64,000 bases of DNA from Candidatus Hydrogenedentota bacterium (GCA_016791475.1 JAEUWI010000014.1:80625-144624); one strand, 5' to 3'. Positions 35,587 through 45,201 are shown, counted from the first letter of the stretch. A program made the numbers and translations. Notes: generated by a model not told the origin, from the sequence alone.

Positions 35587-37077
35587 TCACCGCTTCCCCA
35601 CCGCCCCCAGTTTCCCGACAAAAACACCCCGCGCCTCGCGCTGCAACGCAATCGCGGAGGCCTTTCCCTCCTCGGGCGAAGCTTCCAGGCTCACGATCCG
35701 CTCGTTGATCCAGTCAATGAAAAACTGAAGCGCCTCGGCCTTCGGCTTGAAGGGCGCGCCCTTCACTTCCACATAATACGGCGCTGTGGCCCCGATCCGG
35801 AACGTCGTGGAATTCGACCCCAGCGCTCGAATCAGAAACCAGCCACTCTTCTCGAAGGTCAACGAAAACCGCCCGGCCGCCGCCAGTTCCTTCGGCGTCT
35901 TCTCCTCCACCACCTCACCATTCACCACCACTTGAACAATCGACACCGGCTCCGCACCGAGCAATGCGGCCTCCGCGTTCAGCACGGCACCGGTATCGAC
36001 CTGGAATACATGCCCGGGACGCTCTCCCTCCACCGTCACGTCCAGCAGCGGGCCATTCGTCACCATGGTCCGCCCAGCGCGAAGCCCCTCCCACCAGGCC
36101 TTATAGTCGAGCTTGTCGCCGAGGTAAACATAGACCCGGTTGTAGCCCACGGGGTTCTTCAGCACGCCCGAGGCGCTCCCCGCCGACGGCGGAATGCGAT
36201 AACCCGCGTTCAGGACCTGGTAGTAAATGTGCTGCGTCCAGAAGCCATTGCCCAGCGGCGAGGGGAAGTCCTCTTTCGGCCGCGCCTTGCCCCAGGCCTC
36301 GTTGTCCATCATCTCACCGTGCTGCATGTGGTTGTTTACGATACCAATCGTGTGAAAGCGCCCGAGGGCCAGGGCCGCGGGCATGTCCCACCAGAAGGGC
36401 TTCTCCATGTCGATGTGTGCCCCTGCGGCCAGTTGTTGCTCGGCGAATTCCAGCGCGGAGGGCGTCTCACGACCCGCCTGCGTCACGTCCATGGGCGGCG
36501 CATTGTAATACATGAAGGCCCCGCCACCCCGCTCATCCTCGCCACCGAGCAGGTAAATAAAGCGATTGTCCAGCAGCGTCTGCAAAGGTTTTTCCGGCAG
36601 GGGCTCGCTGAGCCAGGGATTCGTCTTGTTCCACCACGTGATCACCGGCGCCACGTGCAGGTCTTCGGCGCGAATAAGCAGGGGCACCGCCTCGACAGGC
36701 CGATGGATATGGGTTTCGCCGGACCACCAGCCCCGCGCCGCCATATCCACCATGCGTCCCAGGCTGACCGCTTCGACTCGTTCCGCGCTTGCCGCGATCG
36801 CAATCGTCCCTTCCCGCGACTCAAACTCCGGCCCGCGCGCCACCTTGTATCGATAAACACCCGGAACGACGTCAAAAGTCGCCTCCCCTTCGCAGGTAAC
36901 GTGATCATGCCACCGGGGCAGCGTAGGATGCTTCACCGGCGTGCCGGCAGCATCCCACACGTGAATGCGACATGGCGCAAATTCACCCGTCTCAGCGGAG
37001 CGCACCTCGAACTTCAGGGATTCGGCATGCGCCGCAAGCGAGACAATGGCCAGTACGGCCAGAAACATTACTCTCAT
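35587..37077 (-). CDS. Exported CehA/McbA-type metallohydrolase-like protein (paralogue A)
   Basis: The ATG at 37077 has GGAG 11 nt upstream and gives the signal MRVMFLAVLAIVSLAAHA. An N-terminal beta domain (residues ~20-115) is followed by the PHP-like motif GWWSGETHIHRPVEA with the metal-binding HIH. Further on are WDMPAALALGRFHTIGIVNN, VLNAGYRIPPSAGSASG, VYVYLGDKLDYKAWWEGLRA and GRTMVTNGPLLDVTV, as in CehA/McbA phosphoesterase-like proteins. It is divergent from a paralogue that starts at 37270 and shares the same architecture. Substrate unknown. Confidence 0.8.
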   Translation of the reverse strand: MRVMFLAVLAIVSLAAHAESLKFEVRSAETGEFAPCRIHVWDAAGTPVKHPTLPRWHDHVTCEGEATFDVVPGVYRYKVARGPEFESREGTIAIAASAERVEAVSLGRMVDMAARGWWSGETHIHRPVEAVPLLIRAEDLHVAPVITWWNKTNPWLSEPLPEKPLQTLLDNRFIYLLGGEDERGGGAFMYYNAPPMDVTQAGRETPSALEFAEQQLAAGAHIDMEKPFWWDMPAALALGRFHTIGIVNNHMQHGEMMDNEAWGKARPKEDFPSPLGNGFWTQHIYYQVLNAGYRIPPSAGSASGVLKNPVGYNRVYVYLGDKLDYKAWWEGLRAGRTMVTNGPLLDVTVEGERPGHVFQVDTGAVLNAEAALLGAEPVSIVQVVVNGEVVEEKTPKELAAAGRFSLTFEKSGWFLIRALGSNSTTFRIGATAPYYVEVKGAPFKPKAEALQFFIDWINERIVSLEASPEEGKASAIALQREARGVFVGKLGAVGKR

Positions 37078-37157
37078 CGCTTTCAGCGCTCCAATCGATT
37101 GCATTTGCGACCACACCTGCTTGAACCCAATTGCCCCATACTACTCGATTGGCCTCC

Positions 37158-37265
37158 ATTGCTTCTTCCTGCCTTTTTCTTTGCGCCTTAGCGCCTTTGC
37201 GTGCACAATAAAGGATTATGAATTGCCATCGCACGCAAAGGCGCTAAGACGCAAAGGAAGCAATG
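37158..37265. repeat. Inverted pair of CGCAAAGGCGC-type word repeats between divergent paralogues
   Basis: The left arm (37158-37204) contains TTTGCGCCTTAGCGCCTTTG; the right arm (37231-37265) contains CGCAAAGGCGCTAAGACGCA. Together they could form a near-continuous hairpin with a ~26-nt loop. The right arm ends in AAAGGAAG, which is the likely ribosome-binding site of the gene starting at 37270. Confidence 0.9.
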
Positions 37266-37269
37266 CACC

Positions 37270-38958
37270 ATGAACCATCGGGTGGGTCTAACCGCAGTCC
37301 TCTTCATCGCCCTCTTCATAGTCCCATGCGTGGTTCAGGCCCACGACGACGCCCACGGCCCCCTCGTGCCCGTCTCCCCCGAGGCCGAGGCGCTCATCCA
37401 CACGGCCCCCGGCGCGACCGTTGCCGGCGTGCCCGCCGTTGCCGAGGGCGCGCAGTCGGCCCTGCTGAACCTGCGTGTGATCGATCTGGCTACCGGCGAG
37501 CCCACCTTCTGCCGCGTCAATGTCATCGGGCAGGACGGCAACTACTACGAGCCGGAAGCCCACGCCCAGCAGCCCTGGAGCCTCCAGCGTCTCGGCAATC
37601 GCAAGGAGAAAGGCCCTTTTCGCTACTACGGCTGGTTTTTCTATTGCGATGGCGACGAATCGGTCCGCGTACCCACTGGAGACTGCACCATCGAGGTGTG
37701 GAAGGGTTTTGAGTTTCGTCCCGTCCGTCAGACCATTTCCATCGCGGCGGCGGCCACGCAGGAAGTCACCATTACCCTGGAGCGCACGCTGGACATGGCG
37801 GCGGCGGGCTGGTATTCGGGCGATCCCCATATTCACCTGAACCGTCGCGACAACACGGACCTGGAGCGCGCCCTCGACCTCACGGCGGCGGAGGATATCC
37901 GCTATGGCTTCCTCCTGGGCATGAACGATCCGAAACAGTTCAACGGCGTGATGGCGGACCAGGAGTGGCCCCAGTTGCAGGGCATGGGCGATGCATCGGT
38001 GCTGCAGCGCGGCAATCAGGTGGTCAGTTCAGGTTTTGAATATCGAAACGTTACCTTCGGCCACATCCTCCTGCTCATGGCGGACGAGCTCCTCTTCAAA
38101 GATCAGGTGCTCGCGGTCAATGAATGGCCCACCTTCGCCGAAGTCGCCAAGGAAGTCCACCGCCTCAACGGCAAAGCCTTTCACGCCCACGGGGGCTACG
38201 AAAAGGAGATCTACGCCGACTACATTCCAGGCGCGACGGACGGCGTGGAACTCCTGCAGTTCGCCATCTATCGCGGCATCGGCCTGGAGGGCTGGTACCA
38301 CATTCTGAACGCGGGCTTTCGCTTTCCCTCGGTCGGCGCCAGCGATTTCCCTTACTGCCGGGCCCTGGGCGATTGCCGCACCTATGTGCGCCTGGGCGAG
38401 GATAAATCCATGCGCGCCTGGACCGACGCCGCCGTTGCGGGCCGCAGTTTCATGACCACCGGCCCGATGCTCGACTTCACGGTGAATGGCGCGGGTCCCG
38501 GCGACTCGCTCAACATCGACGCGGACGCTAAGGTGGTCAATGTGTCCCTGTCCGTGCGCTCAGAGGTTTCCACCGTTTCCGATGTCGAAATCATCGCGAA
38601 TGGAACCGTCGCAAAGCACTTCCGAGTCGACCGCACCACAGAAGCCGGCCGCCTGCCCCAGAAGCTCACCTATCGCTTCGAACTCCCCCTGAGCGGCTCC
38701 ACCTGGTTCGCCGCGCGGGCCTACGGCGAGCAGGTCAAAGGACTCCCCGACGCCGAGGCCCACACCAACCCGATATACGTGATGCGCGGCGAAGCGCCCA
38801 TCGCAAACATGGCGTCGGTAAACTGGCTGCTCGCCAGGCTCGACGAGCGTATCGTGGAAATCGAGGCCATGGACTTCGAGAAGAAAGCCGATGTAATCCG
38901 TTACTACCAGGACTGCCGCGCCCTGCTGGCAGCGCGTATGGGCGGGTCAAGTGATTGA
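37270..38958 (+). CDS. Exported CehA/McbA-type metallohydrolase (paralogue B)
   Basis: The signal peptide is VLFIALFIVPCVVQAHDDAH, with AAAGGAAG before the ATG. After an N-terminal beta domain comes GWYSGDPHIHLNRRDNTDLE with the HIH motif, then GKAFHAHGGYEKEIYADYIP, ILNAGFRFPSVGASDFPYCR and GRSFMTTGPMLDFTVNG. These match CehA/McbA metallohydrolases of the PHP superfamily, which hydrolyse esters or phosphoesters. It has an FHAHGG motif that the divergent paralogue lacks, so this copy is the better candidate for activity. 562 residues. Confidence 0.82.
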   Translation: MNHRVGLTAVLFIALFIVPCVVQAHDDAHGPLVPVSPEAEALIHTAPGATVAGVPAVAEGAQSALLNLRVIDLATGEPTFCRVNVIGQDGNYYEPEAHAQQPWSLQRLGNRKEKGPFRYYGWFFYCDGDESVRVPTGDCTIEVWKGFEFRPVRQTISIAAAATQEVTITLERTLDMAAAGWYSGDPHIHLNRRDNTDLERALDLTAAEDIRYGFLLGMNDPKQFNGVMADQEWPQLQGMGDASVLQRGNQVVSSGFEYRNVTFGHILLLMADELLFKDQVLAVNEWPTFAEVAKEVHRLNGKAFHAHGGYEKEIYADYIPGATDGVELLQFAIYRGIGLEGWYHILNAGFRFPSVGASDFPYCRALGDCRTYVRLGEDKSMRAWTDAAVAGRSFMTTGPMLDFTVNGAGPGDSLNIDADAKVVNVSLSVRSEVSTVSDVEIIANGTVAKHFRVDRTTEAGRLPQKLTYRFELPLSGSTWFAARAYGEQVKGLPDAEAHTNPIYVMRGEAPIANMASVNWLLARLDERIVEIEAMDFEKKADVIRYYQDCRALLAARMGGSSD

Positions 38959-38963
38959 ACAAT

Positions 38964-39100
38964 AGAGACACGGAGGCACGGAGAAGAAAAAGAGCTCGCG
39001 AGGTTCCCATGCTGAGTCATGACAAACTTGAAGTCTGTTATGCCTCTCTTTCTTCCCTCTCTCGTATTCTTTTCTTCGTGCCTCCGTGGGCTCCGTGGTC
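38964..39100. repeat. Inverted pair of CACGGAGG-type word repeats between convergent genes
   Basis: The left arm (38964-38996) reads AGACACGGAGGCACGGAGAA; the right arm (39068-39100) reads TTCTTCGTGCCTCCGTGGGC. It lies just after one stop and just before the convergent stop at 39119, so it could also act as a bidirectional transcription stop. Confidence 0.85.
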
Positions 39101-39118
39101 AATGCATATTGATTCTTT

Positions 39119-39694
39119 TTACTCAGCAGGCACCGTTTTCTCAGCCTCCTGCCGGAGGTATTCCTCGATGGATAGATCGCCGAAGTACAGCCCCGCGATC
39201 ACCCCTTCGCCCTCCCGCACGCGGATGACGGCATGGGCGCCCTCCTCCGTTCGGCTTTGCCCGCGATAAGCCGCCTCGGCGGCCGGCGCCTGAAACTCGT
39301 CCATGTAGTAGCGGTCAAAAGGCAGTGTCACCCAGAGCGTTGAATTTCCCGCGCCGCCGCCATAGGCCTTCACTTTCAGATAATCACCCGACGCCGGCGG
39401 GCTCAACGTCACGTCCGCAATCTTCGCAAGCCCCACTTCGTCCACCCGAAGCAGCGCATAGGCCGTTTCGGTGCCGTCAAAGAACATACCGGTCCAGTTC
39501 TCAAGCTGCATATCCGGGAAGCTCAGGGCTACATAACGCCCGCGAAACGCGTCGTAGGGGTCCACCGGTCCGCAGCGGAACTTGTACGCCACGCCCGACG
39601 CCAGCACATCCTCGCGCGATCCAATCATGAGGAAAGGCACCGCCAACTGGGCAAGCGCCATAACCACGAAAGCAGCCCATTGCACGGTTTTCAT
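39119..39694 (-). CDS. GDYXXLXY-domain protein
   Basis: From ATG 39694 the 191-residue protein has one N-terminal membrane anchor (VQWAAFVVMALAQLAVPFLM) followed by GVAYKFRCGPVDPYDAFRGR and YVALSF, the region that names the GDYXXLXY family. Members are usually encoded next to DUF2157 membrane proteins, as here: its start overlaps the stop of the DUF2157 gene by 4 nt. Function unknown; a role in the cell envelope is likely. Confidence 0.85.
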   Translation of the reverse strand: MKTVQWAAFVVMALAQLAVPFLMIGSREDVLASGVAYKFRCGPVDPYDAFRGRYVALSFPDMQLENWTGMFFDGTETAYALLRVDEVGLAKIADVTLSPPASGDYLKVKAYGGGAGNSTLWVTLPFDRYYMDEFQAPAAEAAYRGQSRTEEGAHAVIRVREGEGVIAGLYFGDLSIEEYLRQEAEKTVPAE

Positions 39695-41019
39695 GACGCC
39701 AACTCCTTCTGCTTTGCGGCACGCCGCGATATCCACAGGTTCGCACCCAGAAAGCCCATCCCGATAAGGATAAAGGCCACGCCCCGAAATAGAATCCCCA
39801 TGTCGCTGTCAAAGAATCGGAACGTAAAGAGCAACGCAAGAATGCCCAGCCCCGCGTTCGCCGTAGCCATCCGCCCGGACACGATGCCCGCGCGCAAGAC
39901 CACAATACCGAGGACAAACAGGTACAGGTTGTAGGCATAAGCCGCCAAAGTATCAACGCCGGCCCCCGTCTCCAGACTGCACAACACAAAAAACGCACAG
40001 GCGAGCGCGGGCGACACCACCCAGGCGAGGGCGTTCCAATCCCTGCGCCCCGCACTGCGCACCGCAAGCGCAACCACCGCCCCGAGAGCTATCAGCAGGA
40101 GTGCGTAGTCCGCAACCCCGACCCATTCCAGATAGCGCGCATTGCCTGCGCGATAGTGACGGAACCCGATGTCGTTCCAGCCAAAGTCAAAGGTCAGCAG
40201 CAACGCGAGAACCACCGTGCCCACGCCGCCAACCAAGCGGAAAGGCTGACCCGAACGCCCCGTCACGGATTCGCGGCCCAGCAGGCAGAAGGCTGCAAAC
40301 ATCGCCGTGTAAATCACGATCCACAGGCCCGGCAACACCTTCTCCAGCGACACACCCAGCCCCACGCAAAGATTCAGGCACAGCACCCAGCCGAGGAAGG
40401 CATTGCGCGGCGCGGCGCTGTCCCGCCGGTGCTCCAGCCAAAGAAAGGGCAGCGCGGCCGACAGCATGGCCCAGTACCACAGGGCATGCCCGCCCTGACT
40501 CTGCGCCTCAATCGCCCAGCCCGTCGCCCCGATGAAATAGAGCATGGCGACGGTCGCGCTGCGGTAAAGGTAGATCAACGGCAGCCCGAGCAGCAGCCAC
40601 GTGAAAAGAAAATTCGCCAGGTTGCCGGGGATGTGGTAGGTCTGCCCCACCAGCGCAATGCTTGCCCCGATCGACAGCGCAAGAAATGCACTCGCCCCCT
40701 CCCGCCACGCAATCGAGTCCATGCGCCGCGCCAGCGTCCACGCGGCAATCGCCTGGCCCAGCAGCAACGGAAGAAAGCTCAACACCGCCCGCGCGGGCCT
40801 GCCCAGCTCATCCCAGTTGCTCGCCAGCGTCAGGATAATGCCCGCGCCAATCAGCAGTGCGCCGAGAATCGCGAGCAATATCTTCGCCACGTTGACGCCG
40901 CCTTCCGGCGCTGGCCCATAGTGCTCGCGAAGACGCGCCGCCGTCTCCGCCGACACCACGCCCGAGGCCACCAGTCCCGGCAGTTCGTCGTACAGCCATC
41001 GTATCGATCGTTGGCCCAT
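39691..41019 (-). CDS. DUF2157 integral membrane protein
   Basis: ATG 41019 has GGAGGGGAG upstream. The N-terminal ~55 residues (IRWLYDELPGLVASGVVSAE, TAARLREHYG) are the conserved soluble DUF2157 helix pair. The rest consists of about a dozen hydrophobic segments (AKILLAILGALLIGAGIILT, VLSFLPLLLGQAIAAWTLA). It forms a two-gene operon with the GDYXXLXY gene, a conserved pair of unknown function. Confidence 0.85.
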   Translation of the reverse strand: MGQRSIRWLYDELPGLVASGVVSAETAARLREHYGPAPEGGVNVAKILLAILGALLIGAGIILTLASNWDELGRPARAVLSFLPLLLGQAIAAWTLARRMDSIAWREGASAFLALSIGASIALVGQTYHIPGNLANFLFTWLLLGLPLIYLYRSATVAMLYFIGATGWAIEAQSQGGHALWYWAMLSAALPFLWLEHRRDSAAPRNAFLGWVLCLNLCVGLGVSLEKVLPGLWIVIYTAMFAAFCLLGRESVTGRSGQPFRLVGGVGTVVLALLLTFDFGWNDIGFRHYRAGNARYLEWVGVADYALLLIALGAVVALAVRSAGRRDWNALAWVVSPALACAFFVLCSLETGAGVDTLAAYAYNLYLFVLGIVVLRAGIVSGRMATANAGLGILALLFTFRFFDSDMGILFRGVAFILIGMGFLGANLWISRRAAKQKELAS

Positions 41020-41124
41020 AACCCTTCTCCCCTCCGGCCACAGCCGGGTAGGGGGCGACCGACCATCGGCCACCCGCAAGGAAATGATACCTCCAAACTG
41101 TTAGATATGCAACATTTTTATTTC

Positions 41125-42558
41125 TTACTTTACCGTCCGGTAATCCGCCCCGCCGTCACTCGCCAAACAGCTCGCGCGCCACGCCGCCAAAGTATCCTTC
41201 ATAGCAGCCACGCGCGCCACTTCCGATGCAGCCAGATTCGTCGTCTCGCCCGGGTCCGTTTGCAGGTCAAAGAGCAGGTCCTCCGCGCCAGACGCGGAAA
41301 AGTCCGTCAACAACTTGTAGCGATTGTCCGTCAGCGCCACCGCCGGTGATTCTCGTGTTTCCACGGAACCCGCCTTGCCCAGGGTCTCAAAGGCAATGGG
41401 CGCGGGGCGCTCCTGGATCCCGTCGCGGATAACCGGGACCAAGCTGATTCCGTCCATGGGTCGTGAATCAGGCATCGAAATGCTCAAGACTTCGAGGATC
41501 GTCGGGAGGTAGTCGCTCGTCACGGCGGGGTAGTCGGACACCGTTCCGGCCTTAACCTGTGCGGGCCATTCAAGCAGCCCCGGTACGCGAACGCCCCCTT
41601 CAAACAGGCTCCGCTTGCGTCCTCGGAATTGGCCCGCGGACCCCATGTAGCGCTCGCCCGGCGCGTCCCCTTCGGGACCGTTATCGGAGCAGAAGAAAAC
41701 GATGGTAGTCTCCGCCACCTTGAGCTCGCGCAGCTTCGCCCGAAGTCGCCCGACCTGTTCATCCATCGCCGCCACCGCCGCATAATAGTGTTGCGCTTCT
41801 GCAGGGTGCTCCGCATAACGCGCGCGGTACGCCGGCCCACCCACCACCGGCGCATGAGGCGCGTGAAACCAGATCACCGAAAGGAAGGGCTTCGCCGCCG
41901 CCACGGCCCCTTCAATGAAGGGAATCGCCTTATCCATGATGATCCGCGAGTCATCCCCATCCAGCGACTCTTTGACATTCTCGCCATTCTGCCAGTAGAG
42001 CGCCCGCCTGTCCACGACACCCTTCAACACCGGGTGAAGGCTTTCCACCGCATAGGGGTCCCAGGTGCCCACGGCAAACTCCGTGCTGAACCACTCCGCA
42101 AACCCGTTCATCCCCGGTGTGGCATAGTGCTTTTCCGGTTCCCGAGCGGTCTGCCCAGAATACTTGGGCGTCATCGTCCCCAGGTGCCACTTGCCGAAGT
42201 GCCCGGTGGCGTAGCCCACCTCCGAAAGAATCTCGGGCAGGGTGATCTCCTCGGGCTTCATGTGGCCGCCATTGGCAAAGCGAACGCCGTAACGAAAAGG
42301 ATGCCGCCCCGTCAGGCAACTGCCCCGCGTGGGACTGCACACCGGCGCGGCCGAATAAAATCGATTGAACTTCAGCCCCGCCGCGGCCATGGCGTCCAGG
42401 TTCGGTGTCCCGATGACCGTGCCGCCGTTGAAGCCCGGATCGCCCCAGCCGAGGTCGTCGGCCATTAACAGGACGATATTGGGCCGCGCTTCGGCGGCGG
42501 GCGCGGAGAGGATTACGAAGAGCAGAGAGACGAAGAGACCGGCGGCACGAATCGGCAT
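41125..42558 (-). CDS. Exported type I sulfatase (formylglycine-dependent)
   Basis: ATG 42558 gives a signal peptide (MPIRAAGLFVSLLFVILSAP-AAEA). RPNIVLLMADDLGWGD supplies the calcium-binding Asp pair (Asp34/Asp35). The maturation motif CSPTRGSCLTGR starts at Cys74, the residue converted to formylglycine. FHAPHAPVVGG and FFCSDNGPEGD give the remaining metal and substrate residues. The closest type is arylsulfatase A / N-acetylgalactosamine-6-sulfatase-like. It follows the ADP-ribosylglycohydrolase gene by 34 nt. It probably cleaves sulfate esters from exported polysaccharides. No maturase gene is in the window. Confidence 0.92.
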   Translation of the reverse strand: MPIRAAGLFVSLLFVILSAPAAEARPNIVLLMADDLGWGDPGFNGGTVIGTPNLDAMAAAGLKFNRFYSAAPVCSPTRGSCLTGRHPFRYGVRFANGGHMKPEEITLPEILSEVGYATGHFGKWHLGTMTPKYSGQTAREPEKHYATPGMNGFAEWFSTEFAVGTWDPYAVESLHPVLKGVVDRRALYWQNGENVKESLDGDDSRIIMDKAIPFIEGAVAAAKPFLSVIWFHAPHAPVVGGPAYRARYAEHPAEAQHYYAAVAAMDEQVGRLRAKLRELKVAETTIVFFCSDNGPEGDAPGERYMGSAGQFRGRKRSLFEGGVRVPGLLEWPAQVKAGTVSDYPAVTSDYLPTILEVLSISMPDSRPMDGISLVPVIRDGIQERPAPIAFETLGKAGSVETRESPAVALTDNRYKLLTDFSASGAEDLLFDLQTDPGETTNLAASEVARVAAMKDTLAAWRASCLASDGGADYRTVK

Positions 42559-42592
42559 GTGTACGCTCCGAACAAAGGGGCTGGATGTAAGT

Positions 42593-43690
42593 TCAATAAG
42601 GCGGCAACAGTCGCCGGAAGCCATGTAACAGTACCACGCACAGAAAAAACAAGTTGCGCAAGAGCTGTCCTGGCACATTAAGTCGCACAGGTGCGGACGG
42701 AACGCCACGCTCGGCAACCTCTGCGCTCCGCGCGGCGACCCTGCGGATCCAGGCGATGCCGCAGGGCCATTCGGCCAGTCCATCGATCCACGCGCCGGGG
42801 ATTCCCTCGAATCCCGTGGCCGCCCCCAGAATCGCGCCAGTAATCGCCGCTGTCGTATCCGTATCGCCACCACAGTCGATTACCGCGGACACGGCAGCCT
42901 CGTAGTCCATCGGAGAAGAAAGCCATGCGTGAAGTACGACCGGTACGGTATGGTACATGTAGCCGCTGACGCCCGTGGCAAGACCCATCTCCCGCGCGAA
43001 ATCGCCCGTGGATGCCCCCCGTCCCACGCTCGCGACCACCTCCCTGACCAGCGACACCATTTCCTCCGCGCCGTCGGCGAGTTCCGACTCGACACACTCC
43101 AGAAACGCTTCGGGCCGAAGTGCGTCCCTTCTGATTGCGGCCTCACGCGCGGCAATCGCCACCACCAGCGCTCCGAAAAATGCCTTGGGGTCCGTGTGCG
43201 TCAGCACGGTTGAGCGGCGTACCAGTTCGCGGAGCAGCACCGGCTGGCGGGCAAACAGCACGCCAAGAATCGGGCTGCGCATGGCCGGACCGTTGCCGGC
43301 CGAGTAAACACCGCTGCGCTGCCACGCGGTCCCAGCCCAGAGTCGCAGGATCGCCCGCGCCGTGGCCAGACCCACGCCGGCGGGGAGACCCAGCAACCAG
43401 AACCGGAGCCGCCAGGAAAGGCTGCGCACAAAACGGTCCGGATCGCCGCCCGACGCAATCACCGCCTGGGCCGCCATGCAGGCGTGCTCGGTGTCATCGG
43501 AGATCATGCCGTGGCGCAACATAAAACACTGCCGGAGCTTCGGATACATGCGACGCCGGCGCTGCGCGGAAAGCCCTTCAAAAGGAAGCCCCAGCGCGTC
43601 GCCCGCAGCCATGCCCGCAAGACACCCCAGGGCAGCTTCGGTCACTGCGAAAGTGTCTCTTTCCGATTCGCATTCCGCTTCCATCGTCAT
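42593..43690 (-). CDS. ADP-ribosylglycohydrolase (DraG/ARH) family protein
   Basis: ALGCLAGMAAGDALGLPFEG is the N-terminal signature of the family. The two metal sites are SDDTEHACMAA (residues ~64-74) and CGGDTDTTAAITGAILGAATG near residue 275. These enzymes remove ADP-ribose or related groups with two Mg2+. The 365-residue protein has no clear signal peptide. AAGG precedes the ATG at 43690, and the sulfatase follows at 34 nt, so they may be co-transcribed although the functions seem unrelated. Substrate unknown. Confidence 0.85.
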   Translation of the reverse strand: MTMEAECESERDTFAVTEAALGCLAGMAAGDALGLPFEGLSAQRRRRMYPKLRQCFMLRHGMISDDTEHACMAAQAVIASGGDPDRFVRSLSWRLRFWLLGLPAGVGLATARAILRLWAGTAWQRSGVYSAGNGPAMRSPILGVLFARQPVLLRELVRRSTVLTHTDPKAFFGALVVAIAAREAAIRRDALRPEAFLECVESELADGAEEMVSLVREVVASVGRGASTGDFAREMGLATGVSGYMYHTVPVVLHAWLSSPMDYEAAVSAVIDCGGDTDTTAAITGAILGAATGFEGIPGAWIDGLAEWPCGIAWIRRVAARSAEVAERGVPSAPVRLNVPGQLLRNLFFLCVVLLHGFRRLLPPY

Positions 43691-43816
43691 CAGCCTTCAG
43701 ACATATTCGCTCAATCGCCGGGGCGATCAAAAACCGAAAAATTCCAGAAAAGTTGTTCCCAATTGCAACCAAATGGTAGCATGCGCCGTCCAATCAGTTA
43801 ACCTCGGAGTTCCGCC

Positions 43817-45172
43817 ATGTCCAACTCGCCCGCTATCGATCCGTCCAGAGATCGCGTCCAGTCCATCGACCAGTTTCGCGGCTATGCCATTTTCGGCATG
43901 ATGCTGGTCAATTTTTTCGGCCACTACAGCACCAAGTGGGTGGATGCCCTGAACATTGAAGGGCTCAAAGACCCTCTCAAATTCATTTTCGGCGAGCAGC
44001 TCCACCACCACAACCATTACATGACCTACGCCGACACCATCGCCCCCATCTTCATGTTCGTCGTCGGCATCGGCCTGCGCATCTCGTGGCTCAAGAAGGT
44101 CGAGAAGTATCCGCCCAATGTCGCCCGAAAGTCGCTGGCCGGGCGCTACTTCACGCTGGTGCTCATCGCTTTCGCCATCTACACCGGCTGGCTTTGGGAC
44201 GCCCTGATGAGCATCGGCCTCGCCGGACTCGTCGGCCTGCTGGTCGTGGACAAGAAGTGGACCGTGCGCATCGCGTTTGCCCTGGCCCTGCTCACGGCCT
44301 ATCAGCTCATCTTCTCCTACACCAGCTACGGCGTCTGGCTCTTGCGCCTCGGAAGCTATGGCGATGGTCCCAACGACCTGCCCTGGCCCGTCATCACCAT
44401 CTTCCTGCCCCTGCGTGACGCCCTGCTGGACGTCAAGATCAACGGCGGGCCGCTGGGCCACTGGAGCTGGGCATTCATCTTGATCTGCGGCACAGTAGCC
44501 TATGACATCATGGCCACGCGCGATCGCAATAAGATTCTGGCGGGACTTGCCTGCATGGGCCTCATCCTTACGGTTGCGGGCTGGGGCGTCCGGGCTGTCG
44601 GCACCAAGGCCTACTTCAGCAAAGCTGAACCCTGGGCCGCCGCCGCCATGTTGGAAAACGACTTTGGCCCCGCAAAAGAAATAATGGGAAAGAGCCACGG
44701 CATGTTTGCTTCGACCGCCAAAGGCAATCCCGAAGCCGAAGCAGCCCTCGAAGCGGGCAATCTCGAAGAATTCGCTCGCCTGTCCCACGACAAACTGGTG
44801 GCCCTGGCCGCGCAGAAGCCCACAGAAGCCCCGCGCTACGCCAACGGCTGGGTGTTCTCCAAGAACTACCTGACCATGCCCTTCCCCTTCTGGGCCACCG
44901 CCCTCGCGGTCTTCCACCTGCTCGCCTTCTACATCATCTGCGATATTTTGAAATTCAACGTGCCCGGCATGGCGGTCGTGGGCATGAATCCCCTGTTTCT
45001 ATACATCTTCCAGTCGCTTACCCTGGAGATGTACGGCAATCTGAATTCCCACTGGAATTACAAGTCCACCGAAAGCGGGCTGTTCGTTCTGGGCTCTTTC
45101 GTGGTCTACTGGGGAATCATGTATTCCATGGCGCGCTACTTCTACAACCGAAATATCGTCATTAAGATCTAG
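43817..45172 (+). CDS. HGSNAT-like (DUF5009/DUF1624-type) membrane acyltransferase
   Basis: RVQSIDQFRGYAIFGMMLVN begins the first membrane segment and is typical of heparan-alpha-glucosaminide N-acetyltransferase-like and acyltransferase-3-like proteins. FGEQLHHHNHYMTYADTIAP and IFMFVVGIGLRISWLKK follow. About ten hydrophobic helices cover 451 residues. One periplasmic loop (residues ~265-345) is unusually long and Ala/Glu-rich. The protein probably transfers acyl groups across the inner membrane onto a glycan, but the substrate is unknown. A strong terminator follows. Confidence 0.75.
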   Translation: MSNSPAIDPSRDRVQSIDQFRGYAIFGMMLVNFFGHYSTKWVDALNIEGLKDPLKFIFGEQLHHHNHYMTYADTIAPIFMFVVGIGLRISWLKKVEKYPPNVARKSLAGRYFTLVLIAFAIYTGWLWDALMSIGLAGLVGLLVVDKKWTVRIAFALALLTAYQLIFSYTSYGVWLLRLGSYGDGPNDLPWPVITIFLPLRDALLDVKINGGPLGHWSWAFILICGTVAYDIMATRDRNKILAGLACMGLILTVAGWGVRAVGTKAYFSKAEPWAAAAMLENDFGPAKEIMGKSHGMFASTAKGNPEAEAALEAGNLEEFARLSHDKLVALAAQKPTEAPRYANGWVFSKNYLTMPFPFWATALAVFHLLAFYIICDILKFNVPGMAVVGMNPLFLYIFQSLTLEMYGNLNSHWNYKSTESGLFVLGSFVVYWGIMYSMARYFYNRNIVIKI

Positions 45173-45201
45173 CCCCCCCTGCCAGCTCTCCCAGCATCAA
45201 T

